Below are positions 42,429 to 52,078 of a stretch of 64,000 bases of DNA, piece after piece. This DNA is from Sphingomonas lacunae. Lineage in GTDB: Bacteria; Pseudomonadota; Alphaproteobacteria; Sphingomonadales; Sphingomonadaceae. Within the stretch, counting starts at the first letter, position 1; each line of letters opens with the position of its first letter. Below the pieces are notes generated by a model. That model was not told the origin of the DNA. It saw nothing but the letters and a program-made list of their open reading frames with translations, and did no database searches. The stretch lies in assembly GCF_012979535.1 (NCBI RefSeq), contig NZ_CP053015.1, forward strand, positions 1,674,001 through 1,738,000, written 5' to 3'. The position numbers and the translations under genes are program-made.

Positions 42429-43286
42429 ATGGCTACATTTGACATGGCATTCTCAGTCCGGCGTCGAGTCCATATCAAGATCGACGGTGCCGAGCTCGTC
42501 CGCATCCTCGCTGTTCCGTTTTGTGTAGGCTTTCTGTTCGGATGGATCAGTGAGCAAAACAGTGAACCCGGCCGTCGGCTGGCATGCGCCCTGATCTGGG
42601 GTTTGCTCAGCGCGAGCGGATGGCTGGTCAATGATCTCATCACCCGGCCTTTGTCAGGAAGCCTCAAGCATAATGGCGCCCCTCTCTTGGTTACTTTGGT
42701 GGCGGGCTTTCTGGTCGCTGCACCCCTTTCAATCGTCCTGAATCTGTCTTTCGGCGAAGTGTTCCGACTATGGGGCTTTGACCGCCATGGACTCGATATG
42801 TTGGGGCAAATGACAGTCGGGCAATATCTCGGCAGCGCAGTGGCCCCACTGGTCCTTTGGCTCTCGATCAATCTCGTGGCCTTTCGACTGCGTGGACACC
42901 TTTACGCCTATGGCGGGAGACAATCTGCAGAAAGGGTCAATAAATCCTCCGCACAACCAGCAGCATCTGTCACCGCCGCACCTGAACCCGATTTTCTATG
43001 GAAAATGCGACCGGCACTGCGAGGCACCGTTTATGCCATAAAGGCAGAACTGCACTATGTCCGGGTTTTCACTGATCGGGGTGAGGATTTGATCCACTAT
43101 CGCTTCAGAGATGCTGTGGCAGCAATGGAAAAACTGGGCGGTATGCAAGTCCATCGCTCTTGGTGTGTCGCACCGGAATTTGTTCTGGCCAAATCGAGCC
43201 GGTCAATCACCCTGAAAAATGACCTGCAAGTACCAGTTGGTCGCTTGTATCGGGACGAAATTCGACAATCCCTGTCGAATCAATAG
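42429..43286 (+). CDS. membrane-bound LytTR-type transcriptional regulator
   Basis: A 285-residue protein with four predicted membrane helices in the first 160 residues and a C-terminal LytTR DNA-binding domain (about 186-280: IKAELHYVRVFTDRG, HRSWCVAPEFVLA, VPVGRLYRDEIRQSL). It has no receiver domain, so it senses by its membrane part. Divergent from the amine oxidase gene and convergent with the TonB-like gene of the next locus; the best-placed target is the amine oxidase-receptor-hydrolase unit. Confidence 0.88.
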   Translation: MATFDMAFSVRRRVHIKIDGAELVRILAVPFCVGFLFGWISEQNSEPGRRLACALIWGLLSASGWLVNDLITRPLSGSLKHNGAPLLVTLVAGFLVAAPLSIVLNLSFGEVFRLWGFDRHGLDMLGQMTVGQYLGSAVAPLVLWLSINLVAFRLRGHLYAYGGRQSAERVNKSSAQPAASVTAAPEPDFLWKMRPALRGTVYAIKAELHYVRVFTDRGEDLIHYRFRDAVAAMEKLGGMQVHRSWCVAPEFVLAKSSRSITLKNDLQVPVGRLYRDEIRQSLSNQ

Positions 43287-43467
43287 CCGCACGACTCTCA
43301 TCGTCAGAGCAAATGCCCTGACCCGTGCGCGCTCCATTCGCCGTGTCCGAACTTGGCGATGGCTGGAACCAAAAAAGTGTTGAGCAGGTGGTTTCAGGGA
43401 AACTCGCCAAAGACTGCTTCGGCCCGGACTGCGTGGTGCACCAACTTTTTCCGAAGGCCCTGCTTTG

Positions 43468-44694
43468 TCAGCGCGGGATCTGCCAGCGGATGCGCGTCGT
43501 GTAGCTGCCGGTTGAGGGATTGCCGTCGCGATCGAGTGCCGGGGTAAAGCGGGCGCGCCGTTGCAGGGCTGCGCAGGCGGCGCCGTCGAGTGCCGCATCT
43601 CCGCTGCTTTGTGTTATATCGCAGCGCGTTACGCGCCCTTCCGGCCCGATCGTCAGGTTGATATGGGTGGTGCCTTCGGTTCCGGCCCGCAAGGCCGAGG
43701 CTGGGTAATCACTGGTGCTTACCCAGCGCGCCGGATTGCCCCGTGGTGCTGCTTCGCGGGACCGGTCAACGATGGCGGGCTCAAGAATGGCAGCCGGCGG
43801 TGGTGCGGCGACCGGTGCAGGGCGGGTGAGATCAGCAATCCGTGCATCAATCCGCTGTTCAACGCACGAGCGGCTACTGCAACTGTTGATCGCCAAGCGC
43901 AACGTGGTTTCCGGCGACTCCCCGCCGATAGCGGCTCTGGCAAAGGCGACTTGCAGGCGCCGGTAGCGCCATTGAACCGCGCTGCACAGTTCGAGCTCGC
44001 GCGGTTGTTCGCTCCAGCTGCGGCATGCACGCGGAATGTCGCGCGGAGCCGGTTCAGGCGCGGCTTTCGGGTTGACTGCCGGCACTGGCGCCTGATCGAC
44101 TGGGGCACTCGCGGGAGCCGGCCCTGCTTCATCCGGGGTGGGGGTGCTGGTTGTTGCTGTGACTGGATCGGTTCCGGTTGCAGCCTCCTCGACCGGAGCG
44201 TCGTTCCACAACCAGATGACCGCGATGGCCAATATGATGACCAGGAAGATGACAAATCCCGTTGGTACCGGCGGGGTTGGTGACAAGGGATCGGCCGGTT
44301 GAGGTCCGTTGGTGCTGCGGGCGTTGGCACCGCCACCTTCGGCGGGAGGGCGCGAAGAAACAGGAGGAGCGGTCTTTTTGGCAGTCTTGGGCAGCGTGGC
44401 AGCGGCAGGGGGTGGCGGCACTGGTTCCGCGTCGGTGACCGGCGGCAAGGGCTTGGGTGATGGTGCCTGCACTTGCATGGGCGATGTCGGCGCCTGTTGC
44501 ACGGGAGGCGGGGGCGCGAAGCCGAGATCAAGTGTCTGGGCTGTTGTCCGGCGACGTTTGCCGCTGGCCAGAAACAGCGTGACAGGTGTTTCAGGCAGCA
44601 GCACGCCATTCCTGATGAGCGTTTCAGCCTCTTCCCGGCTGTAAACGTGATGGGACTGGCCATTGAGAGAGAAGGAAAATTCCTGCCAATCCAA
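43468..44694 (-). CDS. TonB C-terminal domain protein with GYF_2-like N-terminus
   Basis: A protein of about 408 residues. The N-terminal 60 residues (DWQEFSFSLNG, then EEAETLIRNGVLLPETPVTL) resemble a GYF_2 domain and align with the N-terminus of the DUF805 protein at 53172. A Pro-rich linker leads to one membrane helix (FVIFLVIILAIAVIWLW), another linker, a Cys-containing helical part, and a TonB C-terminal domain (INLTIGPEGRVTRCDITQSS, RRARFTPALDRDG). Two starts are TTG: 44694 has GGGGGA at a good distance and gives an N-terminus like its homologue; 44739 is the alternative. TonB domains contact outer-membrane proteins, so it may couple the locus to the envelope. Confidence 0.82.
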   Translation of the reverse strand: MDWQEFSFSLNGQSHHVYSREEAETLIRNGVLLPETPVTLFLASGKRRRTTAQTLDLGFAPPPPVQQAPTSPMQVQAPSPKPLPPVTDAEPVPPPPAAATLPKTAKKTAPPVSSRPPAEGGGANARSTNGPQPADPLSPTPPVPTGFVIFLVIILAIAVIWLWNDAPVEEAATGTDPVTATTSTPTPDEAGPAPASAPVDQAPVPAVNPKAAPEPAPRDIPRACRSWSEQPRELELCSAVQWRYRRLQVAFARAAIGGESPETTLRLAINSCSSRSCVEQRIDARIADLTRPAPVAAPPPAAILEPAIVDRSREAAPRGNPARWVSTSDYPASALRAGTEGTTHINLTIGPEGRVTRCDITQSSGDAALDGAACAALQRRARFTPALDRDGNPSTGSYTTRIRWQIPR

Positions 44695-44956
44695 TGTTTC
44701 AGTCCCCCATGACCGACCAATCGCCAAAGCAATATCCAAGCCACCGCCAATCGCTCAATGATGGCCAGTGACCAACCATCTTGTCCTTGCAAGTGATGGT
44801 AAATGCAAGACTCACTGGACATATAATCCAGCCGCCCGCCATATTGATCCTGCGAATCGGTTCTTGGAGGATTTTGTGGGCTTGAAACATTCCGTTTCCT
44901 CGCTTTTAGGTACAGCCCTCAGTCCCCTTAAGTGTTGCAGCACGACAAAGCGGAGC

Positions 44957-46414
44957 ATGGGGACGACCATTACTGCCAGTTTGGTGGCATCGTTTGTGCT
45001 GTCGGGATGTGGCGCTGACCGTCCATCCGGCATTGCCAACCAGCTCGACTGTTTCCCCCAGCCGAGCCGCGCGTGGATAGCGCGCACTGGCACAGCGTCT
45101 GACAGCGCAGCCGCTCGCGGGGCAACAGGCGGAGCAACGCTGAAGGCCGCGACCATCTATGTTGACCGGTCGGCGAGCATGATGGGCTATATCGCCGGTG
45201 CAACAACCATGGACCGGCCGTTCCAGGATGTGATCGGCACCTTTCCTGCCAGCCTCGCTGAAATGGGGGTGGAAACCCGTTTCCGCGCCTTTGGCCGGAC
45301 CGTCACGCCGCCCGTTCGCGATGGAGCGGCCCTGCTTAAGCCGGAGCATTATGCCTGTGCCTCACGGGATGATGAAGCCTGTGAGTCGCACATTGATGAT
45401 GTGCTGAAAATTGTCGAAGGTCAGCGCGACCAAATGGCGATCATTGTGACCGACCTTTGGTTCAGCAACAGTTCCGTGGACACCAGTGCACTGGCAGCGT
45501 TGCAGCCCTCCCTGAGGGAGATTCTGAAAGACCGCGCCATTTCTGTCTATGGCATTGCGGCTCCTTTCAATGGCAAGATTTATGATCTGCCCGCCGGGCA
45601 GGGCCAGTTGGGTTCGATGCCCTATGCCGGGACACACCCGCTATATGTGTTGGTGATCGGTCCCGATGCTGATGTCCGCGCCTTTGATACCCGTTTGCAA
45701 CGGTCAGGCTCCCCGGCAATTGCCGCTGGCGTGGCCGAGCGCGGCAGCTGGAAGCGCGCCATCTTTACCGCCGCGCCCACCAATGAAGCCGAACTGGCTG
45801 CCAAGCCACTGAGCGATGGCAGTTCGCCATTGTTCCGGGCAGGGTCGTCCGAAGTGTTCAATGGGCTTGCTGTGCAACAGTTCACCTATAATCCTGACCT
45901 CGACCGTCCGGGCGCGGCGAAGGGCAATTCTGCGACCTTTCCGACATGGAGCGGCCCTGACCCCAGCCTGTTCATACCTCATTCGGTTTGGCAGGGGCCG
46001 ACCCAGCTGCGCGTGCGGGTGTGGCGGCGGCGTGACAATCAATGCACCTCGCGGTCCTGGATTGAGCTGAACAATCTGGCAGGTGACTGGCCAAGGGTCG
46101 AACCGGGCGGCAAGGTCGATTTTCATCTGGAGCCTGGACTGGTGCGACAGACGTTCCGTCAGGAAGGCACCTATGTGCTGACCGGAGAGATGCGCCGACT
46201 GTCAGTGATGCAGGACAATCCGCAGACAGCCTGGATGAAGCAATGGTCGCTGCCGATGGTAGGTGGCAATTATGTCGCGCCATCCGGTCCGATGTTCCCC
46301 ACCCTCAACATCAACGAATTTGGACGCATCCTTCAGGATGCGCTGGCTGACACGACAGAAGCACAATCGAGACCGGTGACCGGATTTACCGTGATGGTCC
46401 ATTCCGCAGACTGA
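44957..46414 (+). CDS. VWA-like lipoprotein
   Basis: A 485-residue lipoprotein: a signal peptide ends with the lipobox VLSGC (C18). A von Willebrand A-type domain follows, with a MIDAS-like DRSASM (D70, S72, S74) on a hydrophobic strand (KAATIYVDRSASMMGYI) and a second acidic motif IIVTDLW (D166). Such domains bind partner proteins through a metal ion. The C-terminal third (residues 290-485) is all-beta-like and unassigned. First gene of the six-gene unit; ATG 44957 is preferred because it alone gives a lipobox at the right place. Confidence 0.78.
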   Translation: MGTTITASLVASFVLSGCGADRPSGIANQLDCFPQPSRAWIARTGTASDSAAARGATGGATLKAATIYVDRSASMMGYIAGATTMDRPFQDVIGTFPASLAEMGVETRFRAFGRTVTPPVRDGAALLKPEHYACASRDDEACESHIDDVLKIVEGQRDQMAIIVTDLWFSNSSVDTSALAALQPSLREILKDRAISVYGIAAPFNGKIYDLPAGQGQLGSMPYAGTHPLYVLVIGPDADVRAFDTRLQRSGSPAIAAGVAERGSWKRAIFTAAPTNEAELAAKPLSDGSSPLFRAGSSEVFNGLAVQQFTYNPDLDRPGAAKGNSATFPTWSGPDPSLFIPHSVWQGPTQLRVRVWRRRDNQCTSRSWIELNNLAGDWPRVEPGGKVDFHLEPGLVRQTFRQEGTYVLTGEMRRLSVMQDNPQTAWMKQWSLPMVGGNYVAPSGPMFPTLNINEFGRILQDALADTTEAQSRPVTGFTVMVHSAD

Positions 46415-46441
46415 TAAAGGGCGGCTAAGGGGAAAGAGTTT

Positions 46442-47005
46442 ATGCGCAAGGAAAGCATCAATTTTGGTCGGCTGGTTGTGCAGTCGCTGCTGGCGATCGG
46501 CATTCACTTCGTGTTCGCCGCTGTGGTGGTCGGGATCGCTTATGTCATGACCAGTGATCCGGGCTATGTTGCCCAGGAAGCACTGGATGCCGCGAACGGG
46601 ACCGAAAATGCCCAGCTCGCGATCGACTATGCGCTGGAAGACGGTTTTGCCCTGTTGATGAACTGGACTGTGCAAGTGTTTATCGCCAGTATCGTGCTGG
46701 CGATCATTTTCCTGGCCAGCACAGCATCGCTAAGTCCGCAGATTGAAGAAGATGCGCGCAGCCGCAAGCCGCTGTGGGCTTTCCTGCTCATCGCCCTGAT
46801 TGTGCTGTCCATGATCATGTGGTGGATCAATGTGCTTGATTCTGGAATGGCGGCCCTGCTGGTCGGAACAGCCTACATCGTGACCGGTTTGCTCGGGGGG
46901 CTGTTGCTGGTCCTCGCCTTTCACTTCGCCACCGCGACCTGTGTCAAGCCGACAATGCAGCGTTCCGTGCCGTTGTCGGCCTTTTTGCCGAGCTTTGGAA
47001 AGTAA
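46442..47005 (+). CDS. four-helix inner-membrane protein of the locus
   Basis: A 187-residue protein with four predicted membrane helices (about 11-35, 70-93, 111-132, 138-165) and a short polar segment between helices 1 and 2. Six bases separate its stop from the tubulin-like gene. I do not recognise a family; its position suggests that it anchors or channels the complex at the inner membrane. Confidence 0.75.
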   Translation: MRKESINFGRLVVQSLLAIGIHFVFAAVVVGIAYVMTSDPGYVAQEALDAANGTENAQLAIDYALEDGFALLMNWTVQVFIASIVLAIIFLASTASLSPQIEEDARSRKPLWAFLLIALIVLSMIMWWINVLDSGMAALLVGTAYIVTGLLGGLLLVLAFHFATATCVKPTMQRSVPLSAFLPSFGK

Positions 47006-47011
47006 GCACCC

Positions 47012-48583
47012 ATGACCAACATATTGATCGGTGTCGGTGGCACCGGAGCAAAGATTGTCGAGGCCATTTTGGTGATGGTCGCGGCGGGCAACGGGCCTGA
47101 CCATCTGCATGTCGGCCTGGTTGATCAGGACGGGGCCAACGGCAATCTGCAGCGTACCCGTGACCTGCTTGCCCTGATGGGTGAGATGCGTGACCAATGG
47201 GGTGTGGCACAGGCCCGCAACGCCTTGAACTGGTCAGCCGACAATGGGCCGGCGATTGGCCGTACCAGGGTCTTGCCGTTGTTCGTGCAGCCGAGGCTCA
47301 ATGCGCTTTGGATGCCGAACCAGGGTTCAGCCACGCTGAAAAGCATGATCGGCCAGAACCTCTCCGATGAGCATAATGACCTGTTCGACATGCTGTTCAT
47401 GGACAATGGTGATGAACAGGATCTGGGTCTGGGCAGGGGCTATCGTGGCCGGGCCCATGTTGGTTCGGCAGCCTTTGTGACTGCCCTGACTGACCAGAAT
47501 AACGACTTTGTCGGCCGCATGCAGGAACTGATGAACGATCCGCAGCAGGGCAAGGTCAACATTTTCATCGTCGGTTCGGCCTTTGGCGGCACCGGGGCTG
47601 CCGGTTTTCCGACCTTGGCGCGCAAGCTCAACCGGATGCGCAATGATCCAACGATGACCAATGGCCGCAATGTGAACCTCGGCGGCTTGTTGATGCTGCC
47701 CTATTTCACGTTCGACAAGCTGGATGAAAAGGAGGTGTCAGCGGTCAGCCCCGACGAACTCATGCCCAAGGCCAAGATGGCGCTGGAATATTACGACAAT
47801 CTGTTCACCCATGAACGGACATTTGACCGCTTTTATATCAGCGGCTGGCAACCCTTCTTCGCGCTGGGTTATGGTGAGGACGGGGGCCAGAGCCAGGCAA
47901 ATCCGCCGCTGCCCGCAGAGATTTTTGCGGCCACCTCTGCACTGGACTTCTTCACCAAGGATTTTTCGCAGGAGGAGCGCGACGCGCTGGGGACCGGCAA
48001 GGTACCGACAATGCGCATGTCACGCACCGGCGGACAGTTGCTGTGGCAGGATTTTCCGCAATCGGAAGTCGCGCTGGACCGTCTTGGTCAGTTGCTGCGC
48101 TTTGCCGCCTATTGGCTTTATCTTGTGGAGCCGCAATTGCGGGTGCCGGACAAGTTTCTTGACCCCAACTGGGCCTATCGCCTCGCCAACAAGGCCAGCA
48201 TCGAAGAGTCCGAGCCGGAATTGCGAACCCTGCGGACCCTGTTGTTCCATATTCTCACCTGGGCCGCGACCATGGAGCATATGGGACGGCAGCATGGTCC
48301 CGGCGTCGGCTGGGGCGAAGGGCTGTGGTCGCTCAGCCTGTTGTTGTCTCCGCATCATCAGGCGACGCCAACAGCGCCGGTGGCGCTTGCCCCCGGCTTT
48401 GGCCGGGGACATTTCATGCAGATTTTCAATCAGATGATCCGTTTTGATGACCGGTCTCCGGTAACCCGTGCCGGCGACGCCATTTACAGCGAGCTGAGCG
48501 CCAAGGGGCTGGATGTGCCTGGCGGTCATGCCGGCATTGGCCGCGTTGTCGCCGCAACCTATCAATCTGTCCGAGTGAGGTAA
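47012..48583 (+). CDS. tubulin/FtsZ-like GTPase-fold protein
   Basis: A 523-residue protein with marks of the tubulin/FtsZ superfamily. Its start, MTNILIGVGGTGAKIVEAIL, matches the T1 loop glycine motif; HVGLVDQDGANGN fits the T2 region; IFIVGSAFGGTGAAGFPTLA (signature at 188-200) fits the GGGTGxG tubulin signature loop with one glycine changed to phenylalanine; GGLLMLPYFTF fits the T5 region. The C-terminal half is helical and much longer than FtsZ. It resembles the Pfam Tubulin_2 group of bacterial proteins with unknown function. GTP binding is likely; polymerisation is not predictable. Next gene four bases away. Confidence 0.82.
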   Translation: MTNILIGVGGTGAKIVEAILVMVAAGNGPDHLHVGLVDQDGANGNLQRTRDLLALMGEMRDQWGVAQARNALNWSADNGPAIGRTRVLPLFVQPRLNALWMPNQGSATLKSMIGQNLSDEHNDLFDMLFMDNGDEQDLGLGRGYRGRAHVGSAAFVTALTDQNNDFVGRMQELMNDPQQGKVNIFIVGSAFGGTGAAGFPTLARKLNRMRNDPTMTNGRNVNLGGLLMLPYFTFDKLDEKEVSAVSPDELMPKAKMALEYYDNLFTHERTFDRFYISGWQPFFALGYGEDGGQSQANPPLPAEIFAATSALDFFTKDFSQEERDALGTGKVPTMRMSRTGGQLLWQDFPQSEVALDRLGQLLRFAAYWLYLVEPQLRVPDKFLDPNWAYRLANKASIEESEPELRTLRTLLFHILTWAATMEHMGRQHGPGVGWGEGLWSLSLLLSPHHQATPTAPVALAPGFGRGHFMQIFNQMIRFDDRSPVTRAGDAIYSELSAKGLDVPGGHAGIGRVVAATYQSVRVR

Positions 48584-48586
48584 GTC

Positions 48587-51500
48587 ATGCCTATCGCCAA
48601 CCTCCCTCCGCAGCATCCAGGCTCGGAAGTTCCGCCGCAACAGGTCGCAGGCCGTTGGGAAAATGCCGACGTCGGGCTGTTGACCATTGGCCGCGGTCTT
48701 AGTGTCGACAATGAACGCGCCTTCCTCGATCCTGAGGAGCCTGTTCGTGCCATCCCCGATCCCTGGGCGCAGGCGCGTACCTTTGGTGAGGCGCTGCTTG
48801 ACCGCAAGCATACCATCCATGCGCTGGTCATGCCGCAGTGGCGCGGCCTGCTTGCCATGTTCGCACTGCAGGAAATGGCCGGGACAGCCTATGAGCTGAT
48901 CAGCCGTTCAGCGGCCCTTTCGCCGCCGGGCAGCAACCGGTTCAGCGATGTGCTGCGCGACCTGCGGCCAGAGGTGGCGATTGGCGGACAGGCGCATCTG
49001 TGGGAATCGGTTTCAATCTTCGATTGCAGCGGTCGGCCGGTTGCCATGACCAACCCGATCTGTCTGGTGTCGCCCGGTCGATCGGTCAATGACCTTGCCA
49101 TCCCACAAATCCCTTGGATGCGTAGTGGTATCGTGGACCCTCTCAAGCTTGAGGGTCCGGACGCGCTTTCGGTCACGCAACTGGTCGTACTCGCCGGTTG
49201 GCTGGAAAAGCTGGAAACCCACCTCCAAAATCAGGGCGGTGACCCCATCGCCCTTCAGATCGCCCAGCTTTTGGCTGATTATGGCAAGGAGATTGAGGCC
49301 GAAATTGGCGAGATTGCCGATATTGAAGTGTCGGTCACGGCATCGAACGAGCAACTGCACCCCCTCTTCGATCCGTTGATGATGCGCGCAACGGTGGCAG
49401 GGGACTTGGACCCCTGGATTTTGTCCCGCACCCGTATCCGGCTGGCGGACAACGTTGCCGGAGAGGGCGGCCATTTCAAGGGCATGATCCTGGTTGATGA
49501 GGCGATTGCCAGGGTACAGGGGGTCAAGCCGCGGTCGTTGTTCGTCTGGGGCCACACGACATTGTCCGAACTGCTGGTCAACCCGGCGTTGTTGGAGGAT
49601 GTGCGGACAAAGGCCATGGAGGAAGGCTGGCTGATCGTCACGGGTGATGACCTGATGACCCGCCGCTTGATCAGGCTGCGGTCGCAAAATGAACGGCACG
49701 GTCCGGAAATCCAGGCGCATCCGTCGAACCTGCGCGACATGTTGTTGCCCGTCAGGCCGGTGGCGCTGTTAACGGGTGGTGGGCCGCTGTCCGGTCGTTT
49801 GAGTTGTCAACTTGGCGGCAATCGTGCTTCGGTGACCTTGTCCATCGTGCTGGAAACCGACCAGCCCGAAGGCCGGCGGATCGACATGACCCGCCATTAT
49901 GTCGAGGATGCCGGTCCGGGGGATTATCTGCTGGTCACAAAGGTCGACTGGCGTGCCTATTATGCCAGCCTGTGGCCGAACTTCCGGTCTTCGGTGTGGG
50001 ACCGTTACTATCTGCGGCTCTATTACAAGCCGGGTGCTGTCGATCAGGCACTGCCCCGCACGGGCCTGTCCTGCGAGCATCTGGTTCGCCAGGTGCAACG
50101 ACATAACTCACCGCAACTGGCCATCAGCAGCCTGCTTGACCTCAATGCCGGTGGCCTGCCCAAGGGTCGGAGCGGTGAGTTTGAGCAGTCGGTTGTACCG
50201 GCGAGCGGCGAATTCCATGACGAGATGCTGTTTTCGAACATGCCGTTCGATGCCATCACCTATTTTGAAGGGAGTGGAGAACGCAGCATCAGCTACGCCG
50301 GCCTTATCCTGACCCCGCTTGAGGTGAAGGAGCCGAGCAGCAACCAGACATCAGTTGTCGCTATCGACTTTGGCACGACCAATACGGTCGCCTGCCTCGA
50401 CCGGGCGGGTTCGCGGCCGATCACGTTCCAGCAACGCCTGTTGTTCCCGATCCGCTCGCGTCATCCCGAAACGCATGAAAATGCGCTGTATGACTTCAGG
50501 ACGAATCTGCCGGCTTTCAAGCCTTCGGAAATGCGCAAGACGCCGACATCAACAGTGGCGTTTGAGCGTTTGCCCTATCAGAGCCATGAGCCGGTCAGCC
50601 TGTTCAAGAATCTGATCTATTTTCATCCTGCCCAGTCGATTGCCGAAGGCGGCGAGGACGAGGAATGGCTCGATTTCCAGCGGATTTACGACAATACGCT
50701 GTTTGGGCTGAAATGGAGCCATGACGAGCGCAAGTCAGCGGCTGCATCCGACTTCCTCGAACAGTTTCTGACGATGACGGCTGCCGAGGTGCTGGCGGAA
50801 TCAAAGCGCAATCCACGTCAGATCATGTGGCGTTATTCCGTGCCCGATGCATTCAGCTCCCGCGAGATGAGCCGTTATCGCGAGCATCTGATCGAACGGG
50901 TGGCGGCGATTTCAACTGATCTGGGTGAAAAGGCGCTCGATGAATTTTATTCGGAAGGGCTGGCGTCTGCGGTTTGTCTCCTTGATGGGTCCAATCTCAA
51001 CGCCAAGGGACTCAACATGGTTCTCGATATTGGCGGCGGCACCACCGACGTCACCATCTGGGAAGCCAAGGAGATACGCTGGCGTGGTTCCTTCCGGATA
51101 GCAGGGCAGGACTTTTTCACCCGCCTGCTTAGCCAGAACCCGGAGATTTTGCACAAGATTGGACTGGATTCCTGGGGCCGCATGTTCGCTGCCGCGGCCG
51201 AGGCGGCGTCTGGCAAGGGGCGGGAAAAGGAGCATGTCGATCTCGCCGAACTGCTGTTCAGCGGCACGGGTACACAGGACAGCGATCTCGACCTGCAAAA
51301 GGCGATGGACAAGCATTGGACGCTGACCCTCGCCAAGGGAACCGGAGCGCCTTTGCGCATTGCCGGTCTAACCTTCATCGCCGGGATCGCCTGGTATCTG
51401 GGACGTATCGTCAAGCAATTGATCGCCGATGGTACCATTACCGACCCCGAACTTGCGAAGGTCAGCAGCTTTGCTTTGTGTGGACGCGGTGCCGGCCTCT

Positions 51501-52078
51501 TCAAGCGCATCCATGGCAGGCTGGCACCAGATGACAGCAGCGATTTTACCGCCGCCGTGTCGGTCTTTTCCATCGCGGCGGGCCTCACGGATGCGTCCGA
51601 ACCACAATTGTTCAGCTGGCAGGACGAGAAATTGGAGGTGGTCCACGGCATGCTGGTCGAGCGGCCGACAATCGATCCCCACGTCAAGAGCGGGGCCCGC
51701 CAGGCGCGAACAGACATTCCGGCCGGACTGACGCTGACATTGGCTGACGGCTCCGTCATCGCGCCCGACGCGATTATCACTGGCAGCAGTTTTGATGCCA
51801 AAGTGCGGTCGGTGGGTCTTGACGAGTTCCAGGCATTCATCGACGCGCTTCGCGCCGTTGAGGTGATCAAGCTCGATATGGGCGGTGGCAAGCAGCAGGG
51901 CGTTTGGAAGTCGCTTGAAGCTGCTGTCGAGAAAAGCATTATCGAGTCCAAACAGGAAGCCGGCGGGGAAACACCGGCCTATGAACCGCCTTTCATTGTC
52001 GCCCTCAAGGCGTTGGTCGGGGAATTGGCAGCACCTGCCGAACGGCGTGAACAACGCATCAAGGCGGAGTTGATGTAA
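48587..52078 (+). CDS. giant Hsp70/actin-fold ATPase (SrfB-like)
   Basis: A 1163-residue protein. Its C-terminal half has the three ATP-site motifs of the Hsp70/actin superfamily: phosphate-1 VVAIDFGTTNTVACLD (D594), phosphate-2 MVLDIGGGTTDVTIWE (814-821) and adenosine motif FALCGRGAG (962-970). The first 590 residues have no recognised domain. Domain layout and length recall SrfB-type virulence factors of enterobacteria. It follows the tubulin-like gene by three bases, and its stop overlaps the next start (TAATG). An actin-like and a tubulin-like NTPase made from one transcript suggests a joint mechanical or assembly role. Confidence 0.82.
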   Translation: MPIANLPPQHPGSEVPPQQVAGRWENADVGLLTIGRGLSVDNERAFLDPEEPVRAIPDPWAQARTFGEALLDRKHTIHALVMPQWRGLLAMFALQEMAGTAYELISRSAALSPPGSNRFSDVLRDLRPEVAIGGQAHLWESVSIFDCSGRPVAMTNPICLVSPGRSVNDLAIPQIPWMRSGIVDPLKLEGPDALSVTQLVVLAGWLEKLETHLQNQGGDPIALQIAQLLADYGKEIEAEIGEIADIEVSVTASNEQLHPLFDPLMMRATVAGDLDPWILSRTRIRLADNVAGEGGHFKGMILVDEAIARVQGVKPRSLFVWGHTTLSELLVNPALLEDVRTKAMEEGWLIVTGDDLMTRRLIRLRSQNERHGPEIQAHPSNLRDMLLPVRPVALLTGGGPLSGRLSCQLGGNRASVTLSIVLETDQPEGRRIDMTRHYVEDAGPGDYLLVTKVDWRAYYASLWPNFRSSVWDRYYLRLYYKPGAVDQALPRTGLSCEHLVRQVQRHNSPQLAISSLLDLNAGGLPKGRSGEFEQSVVPASGEFHDEMLFSNMPFDAITYFEGSGERSISYAGLILTPLEVKEPSSNQTSVVAIDFGTTNTVACLDRAGSRPITFQQRLLFPIRSRHPETHENALYDFRTNLPAFKPSEMRKTPTSTVAFERLPYQSHEPVSLFKNLIYFHPAQSIAEGGEDEEWLDFQRIYDNTLFGLKWSHDERKSAAASDFLEQFLTMTAAEVLAESKRNPRQIMWRYSVPDAFSSREMSRYREHLIERVAAISTDLGEKALDEFYSEGLASAVCLLDGSNLNAKGLNMVLDIGGGTTDVTIWEAKEIRWRGSFRIAGQDFFTRLLSQNPEILHKIGLDSWGRMFAAAAEAASGKGREKEHVDLAELLFSGTGTQDSDLDLQKAMDKHWTLTLAKGTGAPLRIAGLTFIAGIAWYLGRIVKQLIADGTITDPELAKVSSFALCGRGAGLFKRIHGRLAPDDSSDFTAAVSVFSIAAGLTDASEPQLFSWQDEKLEVVHGMLVERPTIDPHVKSGARQARTDIPAGLTLTLADGSVIAPDAIITGSSFDAKVRSVGLDEFQAFIDALRAVEVIKLDMGGGKQQGVWKSLEAAVEKSIIESKQEAGGETPAYEPPFIVALKALVGELAAPAERREQRIKAELM

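Noticed and set aside
42230-42871. 213-residue minus-strand frame overlapping the LytTR gene
   Set aside because: Ser/Arg/Pro-rich shadow; the LytTR protein on the plus strand has clear domains.
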